Below, one piece after another: positions 11,291 to 23,422 of a stretch of 64,000 nucleotides of DNA. Under the pieces are notes generated by a model. The model was not told where the DNA came from, did not search any database, and saw only the letters and a list, made by a program, of their open reading frames with translations. Origin of the DNA: Paralithodes platypus (taxonomy: Eukaryota > Arthropoda > Malacostraca > Decapoda > Lithodidae); the NCBI GenBank assembly GCA_032716605.1, contig CM064501.1, forward strand, positions 23,946,514 to 24,010,513, in the 5' to 3' direction. The position numbers and the translations under genes were made by a program. Each line of letters starts with the position of its first letter. Positions within the stretch are counted from its first letter, which is position 1.

Positions 11291-11899
11291 TTTGCTGCGG
11301 CCGATGTATATATACAATTATACATCCTACGTAAATAATGGCCAACGGTGCGGCCGATGTATATAAACGCATTGGTATTAATGGCTGAGTTGATTGCACT
11401 AACTTGTCCCGCTTGTTTCCAGACGATTCCAAGGGGTTCTAAGCATGCTACCCCTATTCATATCAGTGTGTTTAGTGCATCAGTTGAGGGAAGGTGTGTG
11501 TACAATGAGGTGTTTTAGAAGTATAAAATCAACAAAAACATGGCCACTTATCTATATAATTGTCACAGCTATGCACTAGGTACGAATATGCGGTTAATGT
11601 CATCTTCATTTCAACATCTTATACCATATTGTAAACAAAAAACATAATATAATACCTATTAATATCATCCAGTTATCGCAAGTGACTGTGAAGGAGAATA
11701 TTATATATTCTCTCTCACGGGTGTGAAGAGGTAGAGAGGGGGTGGTAAAATAATTTTAAAAGGAAAGTTTGACTCAACCCTTTCATTGGAGCACTTTCCA
11801 ATTCGCTCAAGGCTACAAATATGGTTAATTGTGTATTGCAAGAAATCTGAAACAATAGCAAGACGCTTGGCATTTTAATTGTACTGTATATGTTGTAAT
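11291..11899. other. No gene; short duplicated motif
   Basis: The block TGCGGCCGATGTATAT occurs twice (about 11302 and 11351). Otherwise the sequence is unremarkable and AT-rich. Confidence 0.4.
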
Positions 11900-12130
11900 T
11901 TTTTTTTTTTTTTTTTTTTAAGAGACAATGAACGGAGGAAGGAAAACACAGATAAAACAAAAAGGTCCATGTGCCTAAAGTCATCCTCCATTCATAAAAT
12001 GTTTGTAACAACTGGATTTAAACATTTGTAGATTGTAAGTTTGTGGAAAGCAATTCGAGGGAAGTGAATTCCAAAGAGTAGTAGCTCTAGGGATAAATGA
12101 ATTCTGATAAGCAGAAGTCCTGCTTTGAAC
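11900..12130 (-). pseudogene. LINE 3' end with poly(A), 5' truncated
   Basis: A T-run at about 11900-11921 is the poly(A) tail of a minus-strand insertion. Adjacent sequence is nearly the same as the last 210 bp of the LINE at 60.72-60.94 kb, including the C-terminal codons FIPRATTLWNSLPSNCF-like and the 3' UTR with GAATGGAGGATG and CACATGGACCTTTTTG. The copy is severely 5' truncated, as expected from incomplete target-primed reverse transcription. No clear target duplication was found. Confidence 0.85.
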
Positions 12131-13994
12131 TATTTGATAACCTATTACAAAATTATACTCCTATATAATATTTTGTTAATATTTAACATAGTTCTGAATA
12201 ATCTAAAATAACCCATAATGAAAATATTCCTGCTTTTGTGTCATTAATTAGCGAATGTTGTTTGAATGCCTTATGCACAGTGTGTGTCATAACTGTAGGT
12301 TGGATAATCAACGATTATCATGCAATAAATCACACAAACTTAGATTGCTTTAAAGGAGAACATGGAAAAAATAATTGATACTAAAACACTAAACAGTATG
12401 TTAATTGCTGTTAAATAGACCTTGTTAAATATGAAAGGATTTTGACTCTTACATTATCCCTTTCAGTGTGGTGGATTCTATAGATAATGATACGCCCTAG
12501 CGGCTTTTTTCTCGACAATGCCATCAATGTGCGTTGCCCTAGCACCATATCCATAGCCCCGAGTGAATTAGAACAAGCTCCACTGAAAGGATTGGTTTGA
12601 AATCTTCCTATAACAGACACAATACCCTTCCTATCTCATCACACTACTGAAGACAATCTATCAATACTTTGCTGGTTTCGTAGTTGAAAGCCGACCACCC
12701 ACATTACGCTTGCAAGCGAAAATATATAAATATTTGTTTATTTTTATTTGTGATATCTCAATAATATTTACTGTTATTTTATCACTCTTTGTTTCTACAC
12801 GACAGTACAAGTTGTTGAAATAAAGATGACATGAACCTCACATTCGTACCTGGTATATAGCTGTCATAATCAGATGAAGAACTGGTAATTTTGTGTTCAG
12901 ATTCTTAATCTAAAAATGGCGAAGCTATATGGTATTTGAAAGGGCCCGCCAGGCGAACGTATTGAGGCTCATTCCCGACGAAAATCGTCATTATCCGATA
13001 AATATCGTTATTACTTATTCAAATAGGCCTATTTTACATTTAATATGAAGATAGTAACATGTAACAGCAATAAAACAAGTGGGAATAGTATTTGGGGGGT
13101 GACAAAGACGATGTATTGCCGACCCGGTTCATTCATGAGAGGAGAGCCGGCGCGGCGCACACCCCGATCCCCTTCCCACTTATCGATCGACACTGATGTC
13201 TTGCAAGTGAAGTCTCTCTCTTGCTATGATCTCTATATACTTCCACCCTTGATACCGGGTGGGGGATATTGGCGAGGAAAAACCCCCGATAAACAAGGGA
13301 GTAAAAGGAAAAATAGGTGATAATTGAAAGTAGGGGGGGGGGGGGGGGGAGGGGGCCACATGAGGAGGAGTGATAGGAGGTATGGAGGGGAATTATCCCA
13401 TTTAATCACATATTCCTTTATTTTGAGTGCCACTGGGGTCTTTCATAAGACTTATTTTAGGCCTTGGATCTTAAGAGTAACATCACCTCTGCCCCAGTAA
13501 AACTTTTAAGAGTCTCGGTGCCGTTCCCGGGTTAAACACCACTTCTTTGTACATACACCCTTCCTCAACCCATCCACTAGGCACACTGATATAAGTATGG
13601 GTGGCAAACTTATAACCTGCTGGAAGCGCCTGGCAACAAGGAGGGCGGGTTGGTGCAACTAACTCAGGCGGTACTATCAATATGTATTTGTACGTTGCCC
13701 GCAGTATAGCCCTTTCTTGCATAGGACATATATGTATGTTAGCCACAGTGAGAGAGTTAATTCCTTGAATACGAGAGTTATTCCTTGAGCTACTTGTAAA
13801 TGTCTGGTTGGTTCTGAGATGGTATAGGGCACTAAAATACAGTATGTATAACAGTTTCAAGCACGAGACTTTCAACCCTTTGATCGTGAACAATTATGTT
13901 TTCTAAGCTGAATCTAGTCATATACCATTAGACAAACTAAAATACATGATAGAACACAGGGTGACAAAGAGTTTATCTCGGGAAAAAACGTAAA

Positions 13995-14270
13995 TTAAGG
14001 GGTAGTGCTTGTTTTTTTGGTCTATGTATTTATATATTAATGTATTTTTTAGTTTCCACCCAGGACCTCCATCAAGCTTAAAAAAATACCCCCTAGACAA
14101 GTATATTTTTTTATTTTTTTAAACATGCAGGCTCACTACCGCTCGCCAGAAGAAAATTGACACCTAAACGGCACGAAAGGTCTTAATATTGAAAAATATA
14201 TGGGAAAAATTTCTCAAAATCGCCAAACTATTGGAATGCGAACGCTAGAACCGGAGGTTGCGTTGAATTC
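13995..14270. repeat. Dispersed repeat, copy 2
   Basis: Shares an ordered series of blocks with 7370-7620 in the same orientation (CTCCATCAAGCTTAAA, CTCGCCAGA, CACCTAAACGGCAC, AAATCGCCAAACTA). It is diverged and without visible termini. Confidence 0.5.
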
Positions 14271-14316
14271 TTTGGATTTTGGCGAGCTTATAAATATGCA
14301 AAATATGGCCTTACAT

Positions 14317-14324
<8 letters not shown>

Positions 14325-14372
<48 letters not shown>
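14325..14372. repeat. (TA)n microsatellite
   Basis: About 48 bases of pure TA dinucleotides next to the left edge of the unclassified repeat copy 2. Confidence 0.95.
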
Positions 14373-14375
<3 letters not shown>

Positions 14376-14384
14376 GCAGTAAAT

Positions 14385-17300
14385 GTTGTTATCTTGTGAT
14401 TGTTGAAGACTAAAAGTCTCTAGACCATGTGGTTCAGTTTTTATGGTGAAAATAAATAGGTCAGTTATGGCCGCCGGGAGCCTAGAAACCGTTTACACTC
14501 CCAATTTTCTTAATTTACAAATACTCATATCTCTGCAAATAAATGGCCTAACCCAGTTTATATACAGACCAGAGGCAGTAATCAGTGATGTCTTGTGATG
14601 GGTGAAGTCTAGAACACTGTACATTAAGTGGTTATTTTGTGAGGTGGCCTAATACTGAGAACTGCTCGAATGTGGCGATGTAGTAGCTGCTGCCACAGCA
14701 ACGGTCTATTCGTTCAGCAATTGATATTGATTATGTATTATGTATTATGTATTATGTATTAATATCGATTATTGATTGCTGATTTATTTCACCATTGTAA
14801 CTATTCCTAAATCACTGTTTTGAGTGCTTTCATGCATCGTTTGGAACTTTGGGAAAATCAATACAAGCTTTCGTTAGGCTTGCTTGTCCTTGGAGATTTC
14901 AATGCAGTTACGGGCACAGATAGGTCTGGCTACGAGAAATGTGTCAGTCCTCATGGCTCTGGCACCAGGAATGTCAAGAGCTCTCTCTTCCTGAACTTCG
15001 CAAGGTCAAGGAAGTTGAGGATTGCGGGATCCTGGTTCCAGAGACCAGAACCACACCGCTGGACCTGGTATTTCAATGCTGGTGGTGTGGCCAAGGAGAT
15101 TTATCATATACTTGCAAGCACTCTTTGGAGAATCCTTCAGAACTACAGAGTCTTTAGGAGTGCCTAGTTCTTTGCTACCGACCACAGACTGGTTGTTGCT
15201 ACCCTGAAACTACGGCTCAAATCTAAAACAATTTAAACAAAATTATCCCCCCGGGTATCATCTTGAGAGGCTCAAAGATGAGGAGTATGCAAGGCAGTAT
15301 GCAGTAGCAGTCTCAAATCGATTTGAAATGCTCGACTCGCTGGAGGACCCTGTAGAACTGTGGGAAAATTTTAAACGTGGAACCCTGCCAGCAGCTGCTG
15401 AATGCATTGGAGTTAAACCAAGGTCAAGTAGGGTTTTCCTATCAGATGAAACACTGAGCATAATAGAAGAAAGTCATGCTGCCAGATTGAATGGAGATCT
15501 GGGGCACCACAGGGCCCTGTCCCGCAGAGCCAGAACTTCACTGAGGGGAGATAAGGAGAGGTATGTCAGGGGAATCACTGAGGAAGTAGAGGGCCATTTC
15601 TCTCCAAATGACCTTGGGCCTGCTTACCGAGCACTGAAAAACTTCTGCTCTAAGGCTACCCACCAAACTAGTTCAATTCAAAAGGCAGATAGCCAACTCC
15701 CATTGGGTGATGAAGAGTGATGGGCTGAGTACTTTGACCAGTTGTAAATGGCCAGTGCTTCCAATGGACAGCTTTATGCGGTGAATGTCCTACCACCGGT
15801 GCCTGATCCGCCAATTAGCAAAAACCCTCCCTTCCTGGCTGAGGTAAAGGAGGCCGTGGCTAAGCTAAAGGGCGGGAAAACTCCTGGTGTTTGTGGCATT
15901 CCCGGAGGACTGTTGAAAGTTGGTGGCAAGTCCATGGTCCATGTGTAACATGCTGTTTTGACTGCTGTATGGTAGACAGGTATCATTCCTCCTGAATGGA
16001 AAGCGGGTCTGGTCACTGCTATCTGGAAAAGAAAAGGAGACCATCAAGACTGCAATAACTACCGTGGTATAACACTGCTCAGTGTGCCAGGCAAGTTCTT
16101 CACCCATTTCTACTGATGCGAATCAGAGGCCAACTGCTACAGGAGCCGAGACCTGAGCAATCCAGATTCACACACAAGAAGTCAATAATAGACCGGATTC
16201 TGGCACTGCAGGTTCTTGTGGAACGCAGACCTGAGTTTCGTCTGGGGTAGCTTACAGTCAATGTCCATCTCAAGAAGGCGTTTGACTCAGTGCATTGAAA
16301 GTCACTCTGGGATCTGCTACGTTTACGTGGGATACCCAAAGCGATCATTGACCTGGTGTCTGGACTCTATACAGGAGAGCGTACTCTCAAGTGTGGTGGG
16401 GGAACATCCTCCTTCTTCCCTGTGAGCTCAGGTGTAAGCCAGGAACATGTTCCAGCACCTACACTTTTCAACACCAGTATGGACCGGTTACTGGAACGGA
16501 CAGTTGGACGGAGTTGATGCGGAGCTGACATAGGCAATTTCAGAAACACAGCTCTTGATTCTGCAGATAAAGCAGTGATCCTAGCAGAGACATTGGATGT
16601 TCTCAGATTGGTCCTTGAGGCACTCCATGAGGAGTCGGAGCTGCTGGGTCTAAAGGTCTCTTGGGCTACGACCAAAGTCCAAGTATTTGGCGACTTGTTG
16701 GATGATACCGTTCAATCTGTTCATGCATGTGGTGATAACTTGAAGATCTTGGATAAGTTTACCTATCTTGGCAGTGTGATCCACAACAGTGGTGAGTCGG
16801 GCTAAGATGTAAATTGTCGCCTTGGCTTAGCATGGGGTGCTATGGATTTACTCAACAAAATAATATGGTGTTGTCGATACCTATGCAAAAGGACGAAGTT
16901 GCGGATCTTCAAGACACTGGTGTTCCCTGTCTTACTGTGAGGCTGTGAGACATGGACACTCAACAGTGTTTTGAAGAAACATATCAACTCCTTTGGTACT
17001 AAATGTCTCCGCAGGATCATGAGTTATCGCTGGTACAATCGCATATCTAACCAGCGACTACTCCGTGAAACTGACTCAAGACATATTAGTTGCATAATCC
17101 GTGAACGCCTGAGTGGAGGAGGCCGGTGGGAAGACCACGGAACTCATGGCTGAAGGAAGTCAGTATATCATACAATGGAATAGATAATATGGACCAGGCA
17201 GATGTCTGGAGGCTTTTCTGCGAAGATCCCCTTGGGTGGCCTAAGCGGGTGAGCGCGGCACTGCGCTGTCACGGCGTGTGCCCCCATTGATTGATTGATT

Positions 17301-17470
17301 GATTGAAAGCATTCCTAATTCACTGTCGACTGCTTTCATGCATCGCTTGGATAATCAATAAAAGCTTTCGTTAGGTTTGCTTGCAGGCAGGAGTCACATG
17401 ACTGACTGGCTATGTGTTTTTGTGCTTGTTGGTTATACAGACCATCCGCTAAAACAACAAAACATTCTCT
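14385..17470 (+). mobile_element. Unclassified dispersed repeat, copy 2, split by an RTE-like LINE
   Basis: 14385-14885 and 17306-17470 together correspond to the reverse complement of 9400-10170. The left part runs from GTTGTTATCTTGTG to GCTTTCGTTAGGCTTG and the right part from ATTCCTAATTCACTG to about ACAACAAAAC. The stretch from ATTCCTAA to TTGCTTG (about 82 bp) is present on both sides of the LINE and looks like a long target duplication. No coding region belongs to this repeat. Confidence 0.65.
14886..17305 (+). pseudogene. RTE-like LINE, 5' truncated, decayed
   Basis: The insertion starts inside an APE endonuclease (VLGDFNAVTGTDRSGYE, then HRWTWYF and ATDHRLVVATL, the C-terminal endonuclease boxes). 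It continues with a linker (15328-15720) and RT. RT motifs in order are LKGGKTPGVCGIPGGLLK (about 15865), CNNYRGITLLSVPGK (about 16055), LKKAFDSVHWKSLWD (about 16265) and FTYLGSVIHNSGE (about 16765). The FADD box is not preserved. The C-terminal part reads CETWTLNS and KCLRRIMSYRWYNRISNQ. It ends in (ATTG)n at about 17288-17305, a short tandem tail as is typical of RTE-type LINEs. Many stops and frame changes show it is inactive. Confidence 0.85.
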
Positions 17471-17820
17471 AGCGTGGTTATAAGTGGTTTTAAGCCAGGA
17501 AATAAGGCTATGGAGCTATGTAGGCCACCTGTGTGCTATGGAAAAGACTCGATATGGAGCAATGTAGGCCACCCAGGCTCTGAGGGCTAATATGTTAAAC
17601 ATGAAGAAGGGGGTCCAGAAAAACCGACTACCTCCCACTTATGCCAACAAATTAAACCAAAAATACTATAGGAATCGAGTACAAAAGAAGCTCTAATGGA
17701 TGTGGAGTGGGAGGATAGGGGCTTTGAGTTATAAGGCTGGCCTAGTCAGATATATTAAAACAAATTGATAGGAGGTTTAGTGAAGGGAAAGAAAAAAGGG
17801 AGGATAAATTGTGAAGTAAA

Positions 17821-17859
<39 letters not shown>

Positions 17860-18046
17860 GTGCGCCTGTGTGTGTGTCTGTCTGTTCCCCACTATTATAA
17901 TATCCTGTTCCATTATTTTTCTGAACCTGTTTTCTTGTGTATTTCATATATTTTGCTATCATTGTTGCTCCTTAGATATTCTTCCCATGAAACATAATAT
18001 TTTATTAACCTCCTCACTTCACACCATACATATCATTCAATTCCCC
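17471..18046. other. No gene; (TC)n microsatellite
   Basis: A (TC)n run at about 17821-17856 grades into a TGTGTG/CTGTCTG patch. The remainder is unremarkable. The downstream part may be 5' UTR of the LINE that becomes recognisable at about 18090. Confidence 0.45.
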
Positions 18047-19638
18047 CATCAGTCTGTCCCCTGGAAACGACTCGCCAAAATGCTCTGGAGCACCACCTTC
18101 TACTTTTAATATTAATTGTTGTAATATTCGTGGCCTTTCCTCTAACTTCCACTTTGTGGAACACCACCTCTCCTCTGCCAACCCTGATCTTCTCTTTCTC
18201 ACCGAAACAGAGTTATCTGAGACTACTTACAGCAAACCCTTCTTTGTATCTTCCTACTATCTCTAACCACAGTTTCGAGCCAAGGTGGATGTTGCATCTA
18301 TGTACGCAACAATCTTGCTTTCTCTTGTGTTCCCAACTTAGATTCTTTTGAATTTTCTACTCTCTGGCTAAAGATTTCTTGTCTTTCTCTAACTAAATAT
18401 TTTTGCACTGTCTATCTCTCCCCTAATTCTACTGACTATCCAAAGTTCTCTGACTATTTAACTTCTAAAGTCGAACATATTCTATCCATCTCTCCTTTTG
18501 CAGAAATCTCCATCTTAGGAGATTTCAGTGATCACCACCACCAATGGCTCTCCTCTGTTTCCACTGATCAAACTGGTGAACAAGCCTACATCTTTTCTAT
18601 CTTAAACGACCTAGAACAGTTAGTTCAGCAATCCACCTGTATCCTGGATCGCTTCGGAGATTGGCCCATTTTTGTTTACTTATTTCTAACCTCTAACCCC
18701 TCTGCTTATACTGTAAATCTGTTCTCTCCTTTGGGCTCCTCCGACCATAAACTAATATCTGTCACCTGTCCTATCTCTCCGGTACGGCCACTCGATCCTC
18801 CCAACCGACACCGCTTGTGGCACTTTGGCGCTGCCGACTGGGAGGCTCTCCGGCAGTATTTCTTTGATTTTTCATGGAATGACTTTTGCTTACGTGGCCG
18901 AGGACCCTCGGAGAGTGCTGAAAGCATTACCAAGGTAATCCTCTCGGGCATGGAAGCATACATTCCATTTTATTTCTCTCAGTCTAATGCAAACAAATCT
19001 TTGTTTACTCGCGCTTGTTCTGCCGCTGTCCGCAATAAAGAGGAAGCATTCAAACGGTACCGACGCCTTAGGACTCAAAACTCTCAATCTTCCTATGTTT
19101 CTGCCCGGAATCAAGCCAAATATGTTCTTCGACTTGCCCAACATTCTTTCATCAATAACAAATGCACTGAACTATCCAACTCTAGCTCTTTCCAAGCTTT
19201 CTGGCATCTAGCCAAAAACCTCTCCAACAATTTGTTTTCCTCGTCTTTCCCTCCCCTTTTCCACTCTGATGGCAAATCTATCACTTCTTTCTCTGACAAA
19301 GCTGAACTCTTTGATCAAACTTTTGCTAGCAACTCCACCTTGGATGATTCTGGTGCTCTCCACCCCACTCTCTCCTACTTATGCCTAATATCGTAATCTC
19401 TTCTAAAGCTGTATTTTCTACCCTCTCTGGGCTTAACACTAAGAAGACGTACGATCCAGACGGTGTTCCTCCTGCTGTACTAAAAAACTGTGCTTCCGTG
19501 CTGACTCCCTGGCTAGGCAAACTATTTTGTCTGTCTCTCCTCTAACGTCTTCCCTTCTTGCTGGAATTTTGCTCTCATTCAACCTGTTCCAAAAAAGTGA
19601 GACTGCTCTCAACCCTCCAACTATCGCCCAATTGCTCT
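18047..19638 (+). pseudogene. CR1/Jockey-type LINE, endonuclease and start of RT
   Basis: The endonuclease begins near 18100 (NINCCNIRGLSSNF, then LLFLTETELS). It continues with EISILGDFS near 18510 and SSDHKLISVTCP near 18740, the three standard APE boxes with the C-terminal SDH. A linker follows (RLWHFGAADWEALRQYF...) to about 19390. RT then starts with LNTKKTYDPDGVPPAVLKN near 19435 and stops at the NYRPIAL equivalent near 19620-19638. There it is cut by the Ty3/Gypsy LTR. The continuation is at 41147, in the same frame after one CTCT copy is removed. Several frame changes (for example near 18260 and 19390) are already present. It is inactive. Confidence 0.85.
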
Positions 19639-20435
19639 TGTAACAGCGCAACTGTATGTGGCTGTACACATATCTATAATCACATATATATCACTATAAT
19701 CAAAGCCCTAATCAAGTAAAGGACTGTCAATGTGTTGATCTGATTTTCGCTATAAAAGTTCACACCATCACAATAACCACTGGTAACGTTTCTTTTAAGC
19801 TTAGGCAAGCATGTTCTCACGATCACAAGATCGTATCCACACAGCCATTGTCGAGATTTCCAGAAGTAATTGCAAGCAACTTTGTCACACATTGTATTCA
19901 CTTGATTTTGCCAAGCCGGACCCCTCACCCAGTGAGGCGTGCACGGTCAGTCAGACATCAACAGCCTCCCAGGAGGGTCACTCATCACAGACCCCAGGGT
20001 AAGACTCGTGACCAAGTACAGTGACGATATTCTCATTAAAGTATCAAGTGACATACCTTACGTTCTAGTAACATTTCCTAATAGTTCCTTTCTTTCTTTA
20101 CAGAGAACCAATGTAATACAGGAAATAAGCTCAGTCCTAAGTTGTTAATATATAATTAGCGTGCTATAGTTTAATAATTGCTATTGCTAAAAACGCCAAT
20201 GCTAATAACGGTAAATACTTGAACTTACAATGACTTCTGTAATACTTCCAGCCAGTCATTCCCAGTATTAACCCTCTCTGCACTTCCCAACGCAGGTGAC
20301 ATATAGTGCAAAGAACAATAATTATTACAATTATTAATATGGCCTAACAGAATTCTACTTTCAAATTAATAAATCAAATAAAACCCTTGAAAGTGTTTAT
20401 CTGATGCTTCCATACATATTCCTGATAACAAACAG
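19639..20435 (+). repeat. 5' LTR, upstream part
   Basis: Matches 40237 to about 41033. The first 170 bp differ from the 3' LTR at many positions while the rest is much closer, so divergence is uneven. A TATA box, a purine/pyrimidine-rich region and intron-like signals are described separately. The LTR is interrupted after AAACAG at 20435. Confidence 0.9.
19751..19758 (+). promoter_or_regulatory. TATA box of the 5' LTR promoter
   Basis: TATAAAAG stands about 112 bp inside the LTR. The same octamer is in the 3' LTR at 40349-40356, in matching context (CACACCATCACAATA about 10 bp downstream). Conservation in both LTRs supports a Pol II core promoter with a start expected around 19780. The start itself is not visible. 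Confidence 0.6.
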
Positions 20436-21390
20436 CCCTATAAACCAGAACCGGCGGCCCGCTGCAGGCATATGGGCGGCCAGAGGCGGCTGAGTGTGGG
20501 CAACCTTCCTTCATCGGCCCGCTGCAGGGACTCCGGTGTGCTAGCAATAGTTAAAGCCCATTAAATGAATACACAAATGAAATTTATGTTGTTTTCTTCA
20601 TTATACTGCCTTTAACTTGATTTTCGAACATGATTCTTAACTCAGAAAAACATAATATGCAAATTTTAAGATTATCTTTCTTGAATTTTTTTTAAGTCCA
20701 ACAGGGTAGTGGTTAATTGATATACAAATGGAATTACATATTATTTATACTTAATATGTTATTGTGTTTACCCTTTTAAACACAATTATGAGCTCAGAAT
20801 ATTCAAGTAAACATTTTATATTTTCAGTATACATAGAGCCAAAATAAATTGAGGTCTCCCAAGGTAGTTGTGGACTATTCATCTCTTTGTAGATATTCGG
20901 CAGTAAGATTTGTTTAAGCATAGGGCCTACATAACTACTGTATTATAATTAAATTACTATTGTACTTTAAATTTGTGTATGTGAATCTAAATAATTTTGT
21001 GGGGAAATTGTTTCCCATATTAATGTTCGGCTTGACGAAATCTCTTAACTTTACGAAGGCTAGCCAATTGTCAGTGTGTCAATAAATCGTTGTTTTTTCT
21101 ATTATAAACCGTAATTAATTGCAATAGTTTTATATTTTATTTTTGTCTGTAGTTGTGGGTTATTAATTTAATAACGTATTCACAATGTTTTGTATTGCAA
21201 TCATTAAATAATTAAACAAAAATCCCCAGCCGACATTTTTCAAATTTCTAACTGTAAACACAAGTGACTCACGGACACAGAGGCTGTGGCATTTTTCGTA
21301 TTTGGTGGACATTTCAGGCAAGTTACTATTATTGACAATTTCATATTACATTATAGTGCAGCAACAAATCACTAAGCTATTTGTTTTACG

Positions 21391-21432
21391 ATGGCAGAGG
21401 AGGAATCATGTTGGACAAGGAGGAGCAAGGTA
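21391..21432 (+). other. Possible first exon of a spliced gene in the 6.8-kb insert
   Basis: ATG at 21391 opens MAEEESCWTRRSK. The next bases are a donor-like GTAAAC and reading on meets a stop within three codons, so a protein would require splicing. The position, about 950 bp inside the left end of the insert, would suit the 5' exon of a transposon gene. There is no matching acceptor or recognised downstream domain, so this is only a suggestion. Confidence 0.15.
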
Positions 21433-22303
21433 AACATATGAGTAGCATAGCAGAACATTTGGATTACCGAATTTACCATAGCCTAGGCTACATTGGTAAA
21501 GCAAGTAAAATTTACACTAATTCTGAGGAATCTGAGGTAATGGAATTTGAAGGGGAAGGTTAGCCTAACCTGTAATTGAATTGTTGAGCTGTTGACATTT
21601 GATGGGGTGAGTAGTGAGTACCGTGAGTAAGCAGCATTAGAAAGTGTAGGCTAGAATCTAGAATTTGAAGGTGGTTTGTTGTGTTCATCCAGGCCTAGCC
21701 TAGGATTTATTATAGCCTAGAAAAAATCAGACTGGTATTAATATCGGTGGGTAGTGGCGATGATTCATATACCAGTAGGCCTAAGCCTACCCATTGCCTT
21801 AATGCTAGCCTACTGGTAGTTCAGAGAATTTGGCATCAATAGCCTACTGGCAAATTTTGACAACAGATTTTCAAGTAGGCCTAGGCCTAAGTGGGTCGAG
21901 TTGGAAAATGGCAATTTAGCGGTAATAATAAGGTAAGGATGTAGTTACCGGGTGTACCACTACCGACATACAACATAAATCATCTATAAATACTTATAAT
22001 AAAATAAATACTTATAGCCTAAATCTATAATACTAGGTTAGGTTGTTTGGTTAGGGTAATGTATTTTTGTATCCAAAGGCAGTCAAAATAGACGGGAACA
22101 TAATGGGGTACACCGTACATCCGGTAACTACATTCTTGCCAATAATAATTAGCCTATTTTTTACGTTGAACCTCTAGCCTACTTGTTCTTGTGAAAAAGT
22201 TAACGGGTAGGATGTATCGCCTACCGGGTGTACCGCGTGTATCGCCAGCCTTGCTTACAGTAGGCTAGGCCTACGCGGAGTGGCGTCGGACTCTTGCCAT
22301 CCT

Positions 22304-22464
22304 GTTCCCGTCTATTTAGACTGCCTTTGGATACAATAATATGTTAAGGGAGGGGGGGGGGGGGCGGCTTTGCCCCCCTCAGCCCCCAATGACATATTGT
22401 CATCATATATATTGCCAGCAGGGTGCAAATAGCCGAAAAAATCGCTGTCAAAATAGACGCGAAC
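22304..22464. mobile_element. Small MITE-like unit, copy A
   Basis: Terminal inverted repeats GTTCCCGTCTATTT and AAATAGACGCGAAC enclose a conserved core: GGATACAATAATATG, a G-run, GGGGCTTTGCCCCC-type palindrome, ATGACATATTGTCATC and TTGCCAGCAGGG. The same unit recurs at 22546, 23281 and 25896, and as partial copies at 22881-23130. There is no coding capacity. Confidence 0.7.
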
Positions 22465-22545
22465 TTAACCACGGCGATCGACAAATGTAAACATGACGGC
22501 GGCGGTGGTGGGGGAGGCATGAAGGCATCGGACGTTTGGAATCAT

Positions 22546-22696
22546 GTTCCCGTCTATTTTGAATGCCAATGGATACAATAATATGTTGAGGGGGGCTTTG
22601 CCCCACCTCACCCCTCCATGACATATTGTCATCGTCATATATATTGCCAGCAGGGGGCAAATAACCAAAAAAATTGCTGTCAAAATAGACGCTAAG
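22546..22696. mobile_element. Small MITE-like unit, copy B
   Basis: Same orientation as copy A and about 80 bp downstream of it: GTTCCCGTCTATTTTG at the left, AAAATAGACG at the right, with the core GGATACAATAATATG, GGGGGCTTTGCCCC and GCCAGCAGGGGGCAAA. Confidence 0.7.
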
Positions 22697-22880
22697 TTAA
22701 CCTCGGCGATCACCCTATGTAAACATGACGACCATAGCCTACACCCGGAAACTACATCCATTCCAAGTTAACCCCTAGAGTAAGTCGCTTAATGGAGGCT
22801 GATCAGATAGTGTTTCAGTGTAATTGGCTATAGATATCATGATATAGGCCTAGGCCTATTTCTTTTTTTACAAAATTATC

Positions 22881-23130
22881 CGCTGTTCTTTGCCCCCAGC
22901 TGGTAATATATATGATAATGACAATAAGTCATGGGGTTGAGGGGGGAAAAGCTCCCTTCAGCGCATTATTGTATCCCACGGACAGCTGTAGGGTGAATTG
23001 TTATTGTTTTGATACCAGGGGTGGCTGTGGGATACAATAATAGGTTGAAGGGGACTTTGCCCCCCTCATCCTTTATATATTGTCATCATCATATATATTT
23101 CCAGCAGGGGGCCAAATAACAGTTGGCTGT
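22881..23130. mobile_element. Partial MITE-like units in head-to-head arrangement
   Basis: Two core segments of the same unit face each other. 22881-22985 reads in inverse direction (TTTGCCCCCAGCTGG, then GACAATAAGTCATGG and TTGTATCCCACGG). 23030-23125 reads forward (TGGGATACAATAATAGG, then GGGACTTTGCCCCCC, then CAGCAGGGGGCC). The outer TIRs are missing. Confidence 0.55.
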
Positions 23131-23280
23131 GGGATCACATCGTAAACAAATTAAATAGGCCTAATATAAAAACAAATTAGGCTATCTGTGTCTTCTATTA
23201 TACTTTGTGTATTGGCCTAATAGTTTTTGGGAAGGATGTAGTATTCGGGAGTATGATCATGTTTATATAGGTCGCACGCA

Positions 23281-23422
23281 CGTTTCCGTCTATTTTGACT
23301 TTTTTTCTGTAATTTGCCCCCTACTGGCAATATAGGCCTATCATGATGACAATAAGTGGGTGAATAAGTCATTGGGGGGTAACAATCTATTGTATCCCAC
23401 AGCATACAAAATAGACGGAAAC
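23281..23422. mobile_element. Small MITE-like unit, copy D (inverted)
   Basis: CGTTTCCGTCTATTTTGAC at the left and AAAATAGACGGAAACG at the right. The core is in the opposite orientation to copies A and B. Flanks on the right (GTGATCGCGAG, then AGTACCGGTAGTGTA) resemble those of copy E, so the duplicated unit is larger than the TIR-bounded core here. Confidence 0.65.

Larger units (their letters stand above)
12131..14384. other. No recognisable gene; repeats inside
   Basis: Contains a G-run at about 13332-13350, a second copy of the 7.4-kb dispersed repeat (13995-14270) and a (TA)n tract at about 14325-14372. A 20-bp inverted pair flanks 12465-12590 (CCTTTCAGTG and CACTGAAAGG). I see no coding similarity. 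Confidence 0.45.

Noticed and set aside
18047..19638. Independent intact LINE copy with its own 3' end
   Set aside because: The RT stops exactly at an LTR boundary and continues at 41147, so it is the left half of a split copy and not a 3'-truncated insertion.
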